Source: Rhea pennata
Taxonomy: Eukaryota; Chordata; Aves; Rheiformes; Rheidae
NCBI RefSeq assembly: GCF_028389875.1
Contig: NC_084665.1
Location: 6,325,501-6,389,500, forward strand
Reading direction: 5' to 3'
DNA: 64,000 bases
The notes below the pieces were generated by a model that was not told the origin of the DNA, did no database searches, and saw only the letters and a program-made list of their open reading frames with translations. Both the position numbers and the translations under genes were made by a program. Shown here one piece after another: positions 11,601 through 25,033 of the stretch (the first letter of the stretch is position 1; every line of letters begins with the position of its first letter).

Positions 11601-14600
11601 TGACCACAGCACAGGTGACACGCCAGCAGACAACCTTGCATCTAATGCCAGCGTGGCAGCACATACCACATCCCAGGAAAACAGATCTCCTCCAAAGGAG
11701 GAAGAGCATCCAGTGGGTGGTAGCCTGGCCTAAATTTTACAGAGGCTGAAGTTCAGTGACAGTCTGACGGAAAGGCCCTCCCCATTGCAGCTGGCAGCTC
11801 TGAAGTGCACAAAAGATCTGTCCAAAACCTAGTTTGTGGTCAGCAGTCAGGAGGAAACCCAGGAATGGGGTGAGGACTTAACAGTCTGCATCCCTTCTCC
11901 ATGTTGTACAAAAGGGATCCTGGTCAGGCCTTGGGCTCACACACATCTAAGCTTGTAAGCACACAAGTGTGAGAGTGGGAAGGAGCAAAATCTCTGAGAG
12001 AATGAGGGCAAGTGGGTAAAAATCAACACCTTTAGAAATTCTGCAATGCATATCACCTTTTCCTTCTGTAAAATACTACAATGGCTTTTGTTACACAAAT
12101 TTTCCCTACCCAACAAGCTGTAAAACAAAGCTGGTTCTTCAAAACAACACCAGGTTTGGATGTTTCAAACAGATGTTCCTTTTCTCCTCTGCAAGCACAC
12201 AAAGTTTCTGTCCTGCTAAAGTGTGTAAGCCAAGTGCCTGCCAGTTACCCCTGACAGCTTCTTACCAGCTCAATTAACTCTTCTATTTCAGCCAAATCCT
12301 GCACCTTCTCTCTGCGCAACTGTTTCCTGTCAGGGAGAGAAATACGATCAGCTTCAGCCCAAAGAGCTGCAAACCATAGTCTCTTAAAAAAGGACCTTGT
12401 TTTGGGGGCCCACAAGTGTTTGCTGCCACCAGCTGCCCACCCTGCCTGATGGAAATCACTACTCCCCTCTGAGCTGCTCCTCAAGAGACCTTTAACTACT
12501 TCAGGTTTCAGTCTGCACCAGAAAGCAAAACCAGGCCAAAATGGACACAGCTCTGAATTGATCTGGGAGTAAGTCAAGTGTCTCTGACCCTACAACGTGA
12601 CCCAACCCAGCTCAGGCAGACAGCTGAGAACATCCAAGTGCTGCAACTTTGTCAGAGCCCTAAAAGTCAGGGCACAAATGACAGCTGGAAAGCCAGCTTA
12701 GCAGGACTCGAGTCCATCTGTACTGGACACCTGGTTCTCCTTGGATTTATGGCTCAGTTCGCGCCCCCAGATCCCAAACTTCCTAAGGTAGCAGTAAGCC
12801 ACTGGCCAAATGGTTTTGTAGCCAAGAAGCCCATCCTTTTCTCTCTCACGACATCCCTTTCCCCACAGTCTTATCCAAACCTGGCTCCTGCCCCAGTGCT
12901 CTGGCCTGCCCAAGCTTTTGGCTGACTGGGCCCAGCCGGGTGCTGGCTGCTTTAGCACAGACCCAAGGGAGCGGGGGTGTTGCCTTGTTCAGAAAGAAGC
13001 AACTAAAACAAGTTGGGAAAGATGAAATCTGGCAAGTATGCCCGAGCAGCTGCCCCTTGCACAAGCTCTTCATCTGTTTGCCAGCCTCCCACGGCTGGCT
13101 GCATCCTCTCTTACTCATGCTTGCTGCTCTTCTCCAGCCTTGGCTCTTGCTGGAGTCTCCTGAGCTGACTTTCCTGTGAGCTGTTCCCCTCCAGCAGCTG
13201 GCAAGGCTCTCCCCTGCAAGGAGAGATGGTAGAGTGAGAAACCCTAGAGAAAGTCCGATATGTTTTTGATATCTACGCATCCCATGGGCTTTGTAAGGAC
13301 TAGAACTAAAGAAACCCAAGGAACATCCACCCAATGCATCTTGCATGCAAAATATGTGGGAGATGGTGGTGGAGAAGGAGCAGGTCTTCAAGGGGGAAGA
13401 GAACAAATGGGATTAGCCAGATTATAAATCAGATCTAGAATTTGTGTGGCTTCCAGTTAGCAGAAATTATTTTGCAGACCTACCAAGAAGTGGAAATTAA
13501 GCGATTTGGCTTGTCAAGACATGCCCAGATGGTTAATCAGGTGGTAAGTCCAACCCATCAACTTCAGTACAGTCATGTCTCGAGAAGTCAGCTTGCTTGT
13601 GAGGCCTCTGGACTGTTATGGTGCTAGAGATGATGGCTATGAGCCCAAACACAAGGTAGTCCCTCCGCCTCCTTGACCTTCCACTCCTTCTGTCAGCCTC
13701 AGCCCACCCCTGTGGCCATGCATACTGGTGCCTGTTGGAAAGCAGCTGAAACCTGCATTAAACAGGACAGTCCCATCCAACAGCCACTGCGAACCTCCAG
13801 GTCCAAACAGGACCCAAATTCCTCAGGAGGTGACAGGGAGGACAGCATTGCAGTTTGTGACACTGCATGTGGGAGGCAGAGGACCTGAGCAGGGATGATT
13901 TTGCTCTCTTCTCCAAACAAGCAAGCAAGGGACACAGTGCACAGACCACATCGGTGTTCATTTTCTAGTCAGTGCATGACATCTTTGGGCTGCAGTAGCT
14001 TCACTTTCACCCTGCTCCTATCCCTCTACAGCTCTGTTCCGATGCCTGTGTGTGATGTTTCCCCTGTGCTGCTGTCTTGGTCTGTCTCTCAGGGCATTTT
14101 TTCTCTTCTGGCTCTCCAGATCAAGTCTGTCCCTGGCCCAACATGCTGCTGTGTCTGCTGCATGAAGCCAAACCATCTAACTTTACTCTCCTTGGCCTGC
14201 TTCCCAAGCACGTGCCCTTGTGTATCAAGCTCTCATTTCTCTGCAATGAATGCTTTCACCTTTGGCTTCAAGTTCTGGATTGAGGGGGCCATTCATTGCA
14301 ACAGAGACATCTGCACTCCATCTGCACTGGTGTGTCACAAGATCTTTAACTTCTTATCCGTTCCTTCAGTGCTGAGATTGCAGCAGAGGATTTTGGTCTA
14401 TCTCCTCACCTGACTCTCAGGGACCTGCTCCTCTCCATCTGGAGTGCAGTTCTCCACACATCTTGACCCTTCCAGGACCAGAGCCCTCAGCCCCTTGATC
14501 TCTGCAGTAAATCCATTTCAGCCTAATGCTCTTTTCCTACCTTTCCTTCTCAACAGCTAGTGTCTTGCACATCCTGACTTGTTTTTTTTCACCTTCTCTT

Positions 14601-17600
14601 CCCTCTTCAGCTGCATCTTCTTCCACCAAGCAACCACTTCCTTTCCTCCACCCATCCCACTGCTGCCTCTCTTAGACATGCTGCTCCCCTTCAAGGTCTA
14701 CCCTTTGAGGTCTCACCTTTGAGCCATTATCACTGGGAAACCAACTCCTCTCACACTGATGTTACTGCAACAAAGCCTTAAGGCTGTCCTCATCCTGGCC
14801 TTGAAAGCTCTTGATTAAGCTCAACCTCTGCATCTTTTCTTAAAGACAAATATGTTTTGCTGACCTTTATTTGATAGCACATATGGCAGGCACAGGTTGA
14901 AAAGCTCAGGCAGCCCCAGAATGTATTTGTGCAAGAAAGGGAACATAAAGTTTTCTTTGGGTTGCAAAGTTAAGGCAATTACATCAGAGCTTCGGAACAA
15001 TCCCACACCGTTCAGCACATCCCAAAGGCTCATGCACCTGATGTTTTCAGACTACTCTGAAAGTGCCACACTATGACCAGTCCCTTTATGACTCACCAAG
15101 GATGGTAGTAACATGGTCAAACGCCCCGCATCCCTCTGTTATTTGGGTTCCCTGCTGCTCTACCATAGACCTCAGTTGAGTTGTTCCCCTTCTCCCTGTA
15201 TCTCAGCTAAAACAGGCCTAAAACAGCGATTGTAACCTAGCAAAATCCTCTGTGTGTGTATGACCAAAGGAGACTTCACTCCTGACAAGAGGTAGCAAAG
15301 AACAGGAGGGGACAGGGAGGAGCAGGAGAAAAGCTCATGGCTAGTGGTTGGTTGTGCTGAGAAGGAGGGAGCAGAGAGGGACAGGCACCAGTTTCTGGTC
15401 CAATTCATCTCCAGACTCTTCCGCATATCCATTTTGACCTGTGGGGAGATGGCAGAACCAGCACGACAGGCAAAGGAAGGTGCTGAAACAGGTAATGACT
15501 CCCCTACTCTTCTGCCTGCCATGCTCCTTTGACCAAACACAGAAATTTAGGCTGATTTTTGCTGCTGCTAAGAGTGACGTTGGTGGTGATCTAACAAGGA
15601 GAGGCAAAATTACTGAAAGACCAAGGACAGAGAGACACACAGACAGACGGAAATAGAAAAAGCTGGTGAAAGCTGTCTTATTTTCCTCACTGTTTTAGGG
15701 CACAGTCTATGCTGAGCACTGCCTTTAACATAACTGTGAAGAACACTCAGGGAAACCTTCTAAGTTTTGAAATAAAAGCCCTCACATAGGGGAAGTCTAG
15801 TCTTCTCGTTGTGAACAGCTGCAGCCCTGCAATATTGCCCAGATTTTCTTCCAAAATAAGGAAGCTCTCCAGCTCTGTGAGAAGTTTCCCCAACCCACTC
15901 TGGTATGAGCAGGGGATGTGCCCATTCCCAGTCTCCCTCTAAGCTCCAAAAAGGAAATGCTGCAAGACCTTAGGCTCAATCTGTTCCTGCTCTGCATCGT
16001 CAGCTCTTCTCCTTCCTGAGCCAGCCGCTGCCCCAGATGGCAAATGTCTTTGGTGTGTTGTTGTTCCACCTTGGCTCGCTCCGTCTCAAACCTCTCCTCG
16101 AGCTCTGGGCTCCACACACATTTTTGCTCTTTCAGGCCATCAATTATAGCCCAATATTTTGAAACTCTTTCTTCTAGGTCTCTCTTCTGCTCCTCCACCT
16201 TGCTCATCTCAGCCTTGAACTTCTCCTCACTATCCTTCCTCTCCCTCTCAAAGCTCTTCTTCATCAACTCAATTTTCTGCTTGTAGTAGTTCACCTGTGG
16301 TGGAGACAGGATTGGGATATTAGCACCGTGCTCCTGAGAGCTCCCCCTTGCCTGCAGTCAGCTACGAATCACATGATCTAGCAGTGGCTTCACGAACATG
16401 CTTCATGCAGCTCCAGTTCCTACCGAACTTAGGGCAATAACCCATTTCATGTAGCAGCCTCTGATAAGCAGATACCAGTTCAGTTTGGTAGTCCCACTGT
16501 TTCCCAGTGGGCATTGCTGTTCCCTCCTCTCTCCCTGTTTGCAACACTGGGACCCTGGAGAGGAGAAGGGAGAGGCTGGGGCATCATCCACCACTGTTCT
16601 ATCCTTCTTCCACTCTGCAGAGAGGTTCCTTGTCTGAGAGGTGACAGTGAGGGACTGCTGCTCCCCATGTCTCCCCTATAAATTCTGGAAGTACTAGGAT
16701 TTGATAAGCACAGAGACAGGACGGTGAAACAGGCAGAAGGAGAACTGTAGGCAGTTGTGTGCCCCCTGAACCGTCAGCTGTAGGGCTGTAAATTTAGGAT
16801 TTACTCTTGCAGTGGCTGCAATGAAAATCCAGCAAGCATCCCTGGCTTGTGAAAAAGGAGTGCAAGGTGCAAACTGAGGCCTCCTGCACAAGCATTTGCT
16901 GCTGTCTAAAGGAGCACTGAGCTCATGCTGTCACCTTAGGACATGAGTTAAAAGTGCCACTAGCCCAGGGAGATGGGACTGATACTTCCCATGCTCCCAG
17001 GCTTTGCTGCTTCTCCTCTTGGCCCTTTTGCCCAGTAGTACCACACCAGTGACGCTGAACAGAGTTAATCTCTAGTCCTCCATAGGCAGCAAGAACCACA
17101 CAAACCGTCTGCAATATGACAGACACTCCTACAGAGCTTTTGTCAGCTTGCTGGGGCTCTAAGCCTGCTAACCAGCTAAAATGGGCAGGGGAAGAACATG
17201 GAGTATTGCCAGAGGAGAGAGGGAGTACCACTCCGCCCCCAGCCTGGATGGACAGAGACTCAGCAACCCTCCTGGAGCAGACATCAGGGCTTACAGAGCA
17301 GCCTCTCTGCAGCAGGTAGACGAGATGTTCCCTTCTCTGTTCTCCAGGCACTTGAGCTGGGAAGCTGGGACATTCACCTCCACAACCCTGGCCCTCACCT
17401 TGGCTTCCAGTTGCACCTTCAGGTCCTGCAGTTGGTCTTGGAGCTGCTCCACCATGAGTGTCATCTCTGTGCATGCCGAACTGGGAAATGGAGTGCTAGG
17501 AGAGCGGCATACTGGAAAGAGGAGCTCTGTGAGGACAACCCTGCAGAGTCCAAGTCCACTGCCCCTTATGCTGGCCTAGGAGAGTCCAAGGGTTTTCCTT

Positions 17601-20600
17601 GGGATGGCCATAGATTCCTGGAAGTCCTGGAATCTGGACCTCTAGAATCTCCAGTCCAACCTCCTGTTGGACCAGCTATTGCCAATGCTAGATCAGGATG
17701 GCTGTGGCTTTGTCCCTTATAGCCCCAAAAGATGGAGATTCCCCACCTTACTGGTCACCAGGCCCAGGGCCGTGCCACCCTTCCGGGCAAGAATATTCTT
17801 CCTCATGCACTTGAACCTCTCAAATTCCATTTTGGAGCTACTTCCCTTTTATTATATTGTGCCTCCTCACCAGGGAAAAGCTGCCTGTTCACTGCCAGCT
17901 GGCCAGCCCATAAAGTCACCATCACCAACCCCTGTGTTGGAGGGCCCTCCTTCCTTCCATCTCTGTCACTCTCAACCATCCATCACCCCCTCCATTCCTC
18001 CCATGGCTGCCTAGTGCCAGAAACAGCAGCACTGGCTCAGTCACTACAAGCTACTCCACACTCCTGCAGAAGTTCCAACCACCAGGAAACCTTGCTCTTG
18101 CCAAGTGGACAGAGATGCATTGAACCACCCCACCCTCACGCGCCCGTCAGGTGTTTTACCTTCAGTTGGCAGCGCTTGCTCAGCCTTGCTCTCCTGGTAG
18201 TGTGCTTGGGCCTTGCTCTTGTGTAGCTGGCAATGCAGCCTTTCCAGCTCTCTCTTCAGCTTGTCATTCTGGTCCCACAGCACCTGCATCAGAAATTAGT
18301 GACAACGCAGCTGTGTAGCTCCCTAGGGCTGCAAGGGGCCATGCACCTGTGGCTCCAGCAGGTAGGGGTACTTGGAGTCTCTCACAACGTGAGGTCTGCC
18401 TCACCAGTGTGGCTGGAGAATGAGCAGAGGGGCGATTTCCTTCCTTTCTGAACAGGCAGAATCAAGATTGTTTTGAAGAGCCAGAGGAAAAATACTAGCC
18501 CAGACTGCCATGGCCACCATTACTACCAAAAATAGAGGATATCGCCTCTTCCTCAGACACACTAAGGGGAAAGAGCCATAAACAACTGCTTCCTGTGCAC
18601 ACAAGCACAAAATACCAGTTCTGCAGACACTTTGAGGCAATGGACCTCCAGAGACCCCATCTGACCTAAACACAACCATCTCTAGCAACCAATGCTCAAG
18701 AAACACTGTGATCTCAGTACAATCCCCCTGGGGCCCAGAGACTCATACTTACACCCTCAGGTACCTGAGCTATCCAGCCAGCATTACTGCACTAAGGCAA
18801 AGCAAAATTAGGATTTATGGTGGAGCAGGCCCCAAAGGACCATCCACTTTGAGAAGACATCAAGTGATATCACCACCACTTGTGAAATTGGTGAGATGCA
18901 AAAGGCTCTGATCTAGGGAACTTTCAAAGATCCCAATTAATAAATGTTACTAGGCAGATCTAGACAAAAGCAAACAGTTTGTTTAATCTCCGTCCTAACA
19001 GGATCTTCTAAACAGGAGAACGGACAGAGGAAGAGAGAGGCCATCAGCAGAGAGAAAGAGGAATGGATAAAATCAAGGAGGTGCCTTTACAGGGGCAGAT
19101 GAATCCACCAGCACTTGCACAGACATCCCTGGAGTAGCTGGGCAGGAGGAAAGACTGCAGAATCAAGCGTCTCTCAACCCCTGGTGCCACCAGGAGCAAT
19201 GTCATGCTGGATAGCACTCCTGCACATTCGCCTTTAGCAAGAGAGCCTGTCTGCTGCATCCATGAAAAGGCTTTGCTGAAAGCACATGGATTTCAGCTCC
19301 TGCTGGGAGCTTTTGATAAGTCATCGTCTCTACTCAGTGGTGCTCCCTAATCACATGTAGTACTTGGAAACACAGAGACAAGGCAATAAGTGCAGGACTC
19401 TGCACAAAGCACCCAGCAAGCCAAAACATGCAAGATATGAAAGTCAGTTAAAAACAAGAGACAGGAAATGGAGCCTGTGTTCATGTCCCAGAGTCCCCAA
19501 GATCCTGGATGGGAGCATAGCACAGTGCAGGAGGTGAAGCACACACAACACCATTGCCTGGACCACGCACATGCCAGGTACCTGGATAGGCTCACCTTGA
19601 CTCTCTAGCAGAGCCCAGCAGCACCATATTTTGGGGGGAGTTGTTGAAGTGGGAACAAGGAAGAGGGGAAAAACAAAGACAGAGAAGAGTTGAGCCGATA
19701 ACCTGCCTTGCAAAGAAGCAACCCCCATACCTCTGCAGCTCTCTCTTCCTTTGAGTGGAAGCACCCTGTAGCACAGTCTGTGGTGGTCTGTCCCTACACC
19801 CAGAGCTACATGGCCCCCACACAAAACTGCCTCTGGCTACAGGGCGGCAGGAAAGGAGCAATCTACAACCCATCGCTCCATCCCCTTCAGGATCCCAGCA
19901 GGGAGACCAACCCACAGAGGGGAGTGAGCTGTGGGAGAAAGGAGGACCAGGCTTCCTTCCCCAGGGGCATGGCTGTGTCCTGCCTCCTGCCAGAAGGCTC
20001 TGAGTAAGGCAATACTGTCCTTATCCCCCCTCCACACTCTGGCCAGCAGCTCTGAGCTGCTCCCTCAGAGCCTGACAGATGTGAAGATGATGGCTGTATT
20101 TTCATGACAGCATTGCTGGAGAGCTGCCTGTTCTCACCCGGCACTGCCGCTCGTATTCCAGGATGATCTCTGCAAAGCGCTCGTCCTGGTTCAGGACCTC
20201 TGTGCTGTGTGGCTCCACTTGTCTTAGCTGAACAACAACAAGGAGATACTTCTTATCAGGCGAATTATCCCCTCACCAAACAGTGAGTCGCAAGCTTTCC
20301 TAAACTGCTGGAGTCTTGGTCTAGTGCAAAACCCATTGACTCAGTGGAAGGGTTCCTACTGCAGCTCTGGGGTGGGTCGGAGGCAGAAAGAGGGGGAAAA
20401 AGAAACCTTTCTTCACGTGTTAGAGACACCAAACTGCAGGCAGAATGGCTCTCCCAAATTGGCTAACAATATACAGACACATTTCTTTCCTCAGTTCCAT
20501 TTAACCAAGTGCCTTGCTGAAGTGGAAGACAACAGAACTAATCCTTTACTTCAACTCCCGTGAAAAAGAAAATCCTTTTTTTCTGGAAAACAAATCCTGA

Positions 20601-22344
20601 AGTTCTCCCTTGAGGACTTTGGATTTGTAGTGTTATCTGCACCTGAAAACTGTCCTCATGCTTTTTCTTTTGATCTTTGAATAGCCCAATTGAAAACCAG
20701 TATTTTTATTTCCAGGCTCTCATTAACATATGGAAAAATTCAAAGCGGTGGTGGTGGGGAACCAAAACAACTGACATGTAATACGCAAGACTTCCTAAAA
20801 AAGAAAACCATCAATTTTTTGACGAACTCCTGAAAAGATTCTACTCAACCACAACACAGATAGAAAGGCTACCTTGTCCTTCATAATGAAGTCGAGCTCT
20901 TTCTGCAGCTCCAACACAAGCTTTTCCGAGGCTGCCAGTTTTTCAGCCATCTCCATGACCTTGTTTTGCAGATGTGTGTTCTCCTACAGATAAAAGGGAG
21001 AACATTCTTCTTGATTTCCTCGCATCAGAGGATGGGTTCATTGGCCATGGGCCCTCAACAGGGAGTTGCAAAGCAAGAGGCCAACCTGCATGCGCAACCC
21101 AGCACAGCTCACAAGGAACCCTGCCAGGACAAGCAAAGACAAGCCATGGATCTTTGCCACCGTCTCTACTTTGCCTCCTCTGGAACACAGAAGATGTTTC
21201 ATCCAGGGCGGTTTTACCTTCCTCGTGAGGTCCAGTCTCCCTTGCAAGCTGGCCTCTTTGCCCTGGAGGAACTGCACATCAGCCTCCAGCTTGGCTTGAC
21301 GGTTGGTCGCTTGCTGGAAAAGCAGGTCTTTTGCCTTCATTTCAGTCTGAATGTCCCTGGAACAGATAAGCACGACAGTACGGGCACTCAGAGGTGCGTT
21401 CATAGCTGGGTGCAAGGTCCAGACATCTCCTCTCAGCACTCACAAAGCAGGAGATGAGAGCTTGGCTGGAAGGGTGCTGCGCCCGTGCGATAAGTATGCA
21501 TGTGGCAGGACATCTTTGGGGACTTGTCTGGTACTGGTGCAATGGCAAAGCAAAAGGGACAATGAGATGGGAGGGAGAGGCCTCAACCACCCACAGGAAA
21601 ATCATCTTCCTTGCCCAACCCAAAGGACCCCTCCTACCTGAGCTTGCCCTGGCTGTACTTGTGGGCAACAAAGTGCTCGTCAACCTCTCCCATGAGCTGC
21701 AGGCAGCGTCTCTCTGCTTCCTCCAAGTCCAGCCTTGCCTTATCCCTCTCCCTGGAGATCTGCCTCACCCGGATCCTGTGGGAATCAGAAGCAGTGCATT
21801 GAGAGATACCCCACGCACCCCACAGAAGGGCCCTCTGCAGGAGGCTGTGCCCTCACCTGAGGCACTGCAGTTTGCACTCATAGGAGGCAACACCTGCATG
21901 TTGAATCCTGCTCCCAGGGACCATGAGTGTGTTGTCCAAGGCCTTCGTCAGCTCTGCCAGGCTCACCTGCTCCTCTGTGCTGCCAATGAGGCTCTGCAAG
22001 AAGAGTACAGACTGAAATCTCTCTCTCTCACTCTCAAAGGTGCTGACAAGACTCCTGTTGTCACATGATCTAAGTACTCTCCAGTCTTTGACACGACCTC
22101 CCCCCACCCCATCTCACAGGTAGGCTTAGATCACATCCACCCAATCCCAGATTTTTCTCCAGGCCTGGGGTGGACAAAATCCCACCATCACCAACCTGCT
22201 TGCTAGAAGGCCTTGTGCTTGTTTCACTCACTGCCACCAGACAAGACAGCACTAGAGACCCTGAGGATCTCCTCACAGCTCTGCACCCCTTCCTGAGTCC
22301 AAGCAGCAGTGACAAGCTCAGGACTGGTAAACCCAGTGCTGTGG
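8693..22344 (-). CDS. NINL: NINL (ninein-like), intact coiled-coil body
   Basis: Ninein-like protein is a centrosomal, gamma-tubulin-associated microtubule-organising protein. Exons in transcript order: 22260-22344, 21857-21993, 21638-21775, 21218-21356, 20873-20983, 20138-20227, 18160-18283, 17399-17466, 15969-16294, 13115-13213, 12266-12326, 11105-11344, 10700-10813, 9822-10034, 8986-9102 and 8693-8890 (stop TGA 8693-8695). Junction phases agree throughout, giving about 752 codons without a stop. Landmarks shared with human NINL are AWTQEGVQSCEEILR, SLAELTKALDN, ISRERDKARLDLEEAERR, ERFAEIILEYERQCR, VNYYKQKIELMKKSFERERK, EEHERLLQAAAERVE and the terminus ALKQLIRKITPASLSG. Nearly all is predicted coiled coil. 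Parts of the human middle region (the large isoform-variable exon, and a segment before the LNV/LGQ-like motif in 11105-11344) have no counterpart. The 22260 and 15969 donors are weak (GTCTCT, GTCTTG). The upstream EF-hand exons look broken, so the real N-terminus is unknown. Confidence 0.88.
13214..15968 (-). other. Large NINL intron, no recognised gene
   Basis: Intron between NINL exons 15969-16294 and 13115-13213. The 13.9-14.8 kb part is pyrimidine-rich on the + strand and has an open frame (13895-14413) with no recognisable domain. No repeat family was identified. Confidence 0.5.
17605..17890 (-). mobile_element. CR1 LINE fragment in a NINL intron
   Basis: The + strand reads as a diverged reverse complement of a CR1 3' region. 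It has a CTCCAGTCCAACCTCC-like string, then a GATCAGGATGGC-like segment, GATGGAGATTCCCCACC, and a CTTCCTCATGCACTTGAACC-like tract. CR1 is the dominant LINE of birds and other sauropsids. The copy is truncated and has no open frame. Confidence 0.7.
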
Positions 22345-22420
22345 CTGGAACAGAGGTGTGGGCCCACACAGCTTAGCAGGATGGACAGGATGCTTCCCTG
22401 CCAACCCAATGCCTGGGAGG

Positions 22421-23346
22421 AAAAAAAAAAAAAAAAAAAAAAAGGAGATCAGTCAGCGGGGCAAAACCAGCAGGGAAACCTGTTATCTTTCAATACTAAA
22501 GAGAGACTCCAGGGACCCCAAGATATTGGAGAAATCTTGCAAAATAACAGCAAGCTGTCAGGTGAGATGTCCTGAGCTGTGCCTAAGGTAGCCAAAAGCA
22601 GCAAGTTACAAGACAGTCTGGTTTCCCTAACAACCCAGAAAATGCAGTAGCCACAGAAAAACTAATACTGGAAGTTATATAGCATCAGATGGTCTTGTGA
22701 AAACCAGACTGGGACTGCCAGCCAAGTTTTTTTGATCTAGAAGCTAAAATTGGGCTGAAGGCAATTTAACCCTCCTTCCTTTGGAGGCGAGATTCAGCCA
22801 AATTGCCTGAGACCCCACGTGCAGCTGGTAACATCTCCAAGAGCACCGGTTCCATACGGGGTTTGGAGGCCTTGCCTTACTCAACTCTTACCTCAAAGTT
22901 GTAAGCCAAAAGAGCCTGAAACACTTTGCATTATCTTTTTTTTCCCTTTTTTTATTCAAAGGAGTAGTTTTGTTCAAGAACCTGGAAGAAGCTGCCCTGG
23001 CTATTGGGAAGTGAATATTGGCTATTCACTTCCACCTTAGTGCACTGAAGTGCAGTTAGTTCTAAAGCATTTGCAAATGCCTTGTCACTCCCTGGGATTA
23101 AAAGTACTAAGGAGAAAGAAATATTTTACATCAATTAAAGAAAACTTGGATGAAATTTGTTTTGTGCACTAAATGGGGGATAACCTTAGTCATGAAAGGT
23201 GCAGAGATGAGAGATGTCAGCAGTTCTGAAATCAATGTTAGAAATGGGGTCATTTTTTTTCTCTGCCATGATGTGCATTCCTCTCTCTCCAGTCAAAAAA
23301 AAAAAAAAAAAAAAAAAAAAGGAAAAGAAAAGAAAAGAAAGAAAAA
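22421..23346. repeat. Two poly-A tracts and an (AAAAG)n microsatellite
   Basis: A 23-bp poly-A run (22421-22443) and a 26-bp run (23295-23320), the latter followed by GGAAAAGAAAAGAAAAGAAAG up to about 23346. They lie in the NINL interval between the last intact exon and the decayed EF-hand exons and may be relics of retroelement tails. Confidence 0.85.
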
Positions 23347-23895
23347 ATGAGGCTCAGTAGCCCTGTATTACTCTGTATTATCATTGTGCTCCACCTGCAC
23401 AGGGTTTTACTTACTCACACAGCTCTGGACAGAGCCATTCAGTCCCCGTGCAGCAGTGAAGTCCAGACCAAACCCAACAATCGACTCGCAAGTCGAAAAC
23501 TCTCTCCAAGTCACTGCCCTCTTGTGCCCAAGGAACCTCCACCAGATGCTCTTAAATCATCCCTTTGTGAAAAGAAACATCTTGGCCTGACTCGCTCTCG
23601 GCAGAGCCCATTGTTCAGTCTCCTTTTTGGTGGCAAAAGGACAGAGAAACCTTCCTAAGTGTGATGGCTGGATTTGTGTCTGAATTCTTTGCAAGATGTT
23701 GCAGCAAACAAATGCACTGTCCTGTGTAAGAAACCAGCAATAACTTACGGATTCTGATAGTTAATGGAAATCACCTCTAAGCAACTGCAGACCAAGGTCT
23801 TGAACCAGGATCTTTTTTTAAAGGAAAGCCTTCTTCCTTTAATCTCACCTCATCAAGTGCTAACAACCTTGGCTGCTTGAGAGGTGTTGGTGTAC

Positions 23896-24925
23896 CTTGG
23901 AAAGAGACAGTCGCATGGCTGAACAAGCCAACCTGGAATTCCTTAAAGCTCACCCTGCCATCTCTTGCTCTTATCCAGTTTCGTGAATAAATCCTTGAGT
24001 TCTTAAAGACTGATGTCAAGAAAAGAGAAACCCACCAGCTTCAGAAACACAGCAGTAAGCATCCAAACCAGCTTCTTAAAATATACCCCATTTTATTTTT
24101 TGCATTGCAAATAGAACACAAAATTAAAAAAATACTGTTTGAAAATTAACACTGCACTTTTTCCATGTATGCAGAGAATCAAACTCATCTCTACCAAGTC
24201 TGAAACACTAGCCCAGTGGTGGATCCATGTAAGTATGAAAACCACTTGCATGCTGCTCCAGTTTTGGGAAAGAAGAAATTAAGGCCCCCGGGCCTACCCT
24301 AGGACCCTGCAGCGATACCCATTTGCCCTGGGCACAGCCTTTCAACTTGGAAATGGTAGACTGTTCTCAGAGGAACAGTAAAAGGGCAAGATACAATGGG
24401 CTCAAGCTGCAACAATGTAAATCCTCATTAGCCATAAGGAAAAAAAATTTCCACTTGAGTGTGGTGCATCCCTGAGACAGGTCCAGAGAGGCTGTAGGAT
24501 CCATCGTGGTAGATATTCAAATTTTGACTGGACAAGCCCTGGGCAATCTGGTCTAGCCTGGAAGTTGGCTCTGCTGCAAGAGTAGACCAGAGGCTGCCAG
24601 AGATCCCTTCCCACCACTACAGATCAGCTCCTCCTCAGGGGAAGTAGTCTCTGCCTCCAGGAAAATGAAACTGTGCTAGGATACATCAGCTCAGGACCAG
24701 TACTTGTCCTCTGGGAAATGGGAAGGTTACTCATTTTGACTGTACACAGTTAATGCACAGCAAATCCCACTGCTTGTCCTCTCTCAACAGGCTGGCTCCC
24801 AGACTTTTCCTCCTGCTCACCTTCCTCCTGAACTCCTTTAACCAAATGCTCTTGCAGACCAGCACCAGCCAAGAAACTCTTGCCTGCCTCACCAGGCTCC
24901 TCCTGGAGAGCCCAGACTTGAGCCT
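23896..24925 (-). pseudogene. NINL: NINL EF-hand exons with frameshifts
   Basis: Two consecutive exons resemble the second EF-hand region of NINL but cannot be read in one frame. Exon 23896-23993 has a good acceptor and donor. It starts DLFTKLDKSK in one frame and continues ARDGRVSFKEFQVGLFSH in another, as if one base had been inserted between the calcium-loop residues; the first frame then reaches a stop. The upstream exon (about 24800-24925, donor GTGAGC after 24800) shows the expected GVGSSGxLSEQELAVVC-like pattern split over three frames: GRQEF, then LVLVCKSIWLKEF, then QEEG. A TGA sits where human has Leu. A linking exon before 22344 was not found. Lesions in both exons but none in the 16 downstream ones suggest decay of the calcium-binding module. 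Local assembly errors are the main alternative. Confidence 0.6.
24380..24622 (+). mobile_element. CR1 LINE 3' fragment
   Basis: Diverged match to the CR1 3' end in forward orientation: AGATATTCAAATTTTGACTGG, CCTGGGCAATCTGGTCTAGC, and CCAGAGATCCCTTCCCACCA near the 3' end. It lies between the two frameshifted NINL EF-hand exons. It is old, with many substitutions, and carries no coding capacity. Confidence 0.8.
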
Positions 24926-25033
24926 CAGCCACATCCAAGCAAGGCCTGGGCACACGACAGCGGCAGCAGACTAGTTCAGGCTTCTGAGTGAAAGCATGGT
25001 ATGCGTCTGCCGTCCTAAAAGCAGCCTCCCCAC

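Noticed and set aside
13895-14413. 172-codon + strand open frame inside a NINL intron
   Set aside because: Cys/Ser/Leu-rich translation of a pyrimidine-rich tract, with no homologue I recognise and no splice or start support.
23347-23658. 103-codon + strand frame following the poly-A/(AAAAG)n tract
   Set aside because: No recognisable domain, and the upstream A-rich microsatellite makes a chance frame likely.
24731-24955. Minus-strand frame at 24.7-24.95 kb as an independent gene
   Set aside because: It is one of three frames that together resemble the NINL EF-hand exon, so it is better explained as a broken NINL exon.
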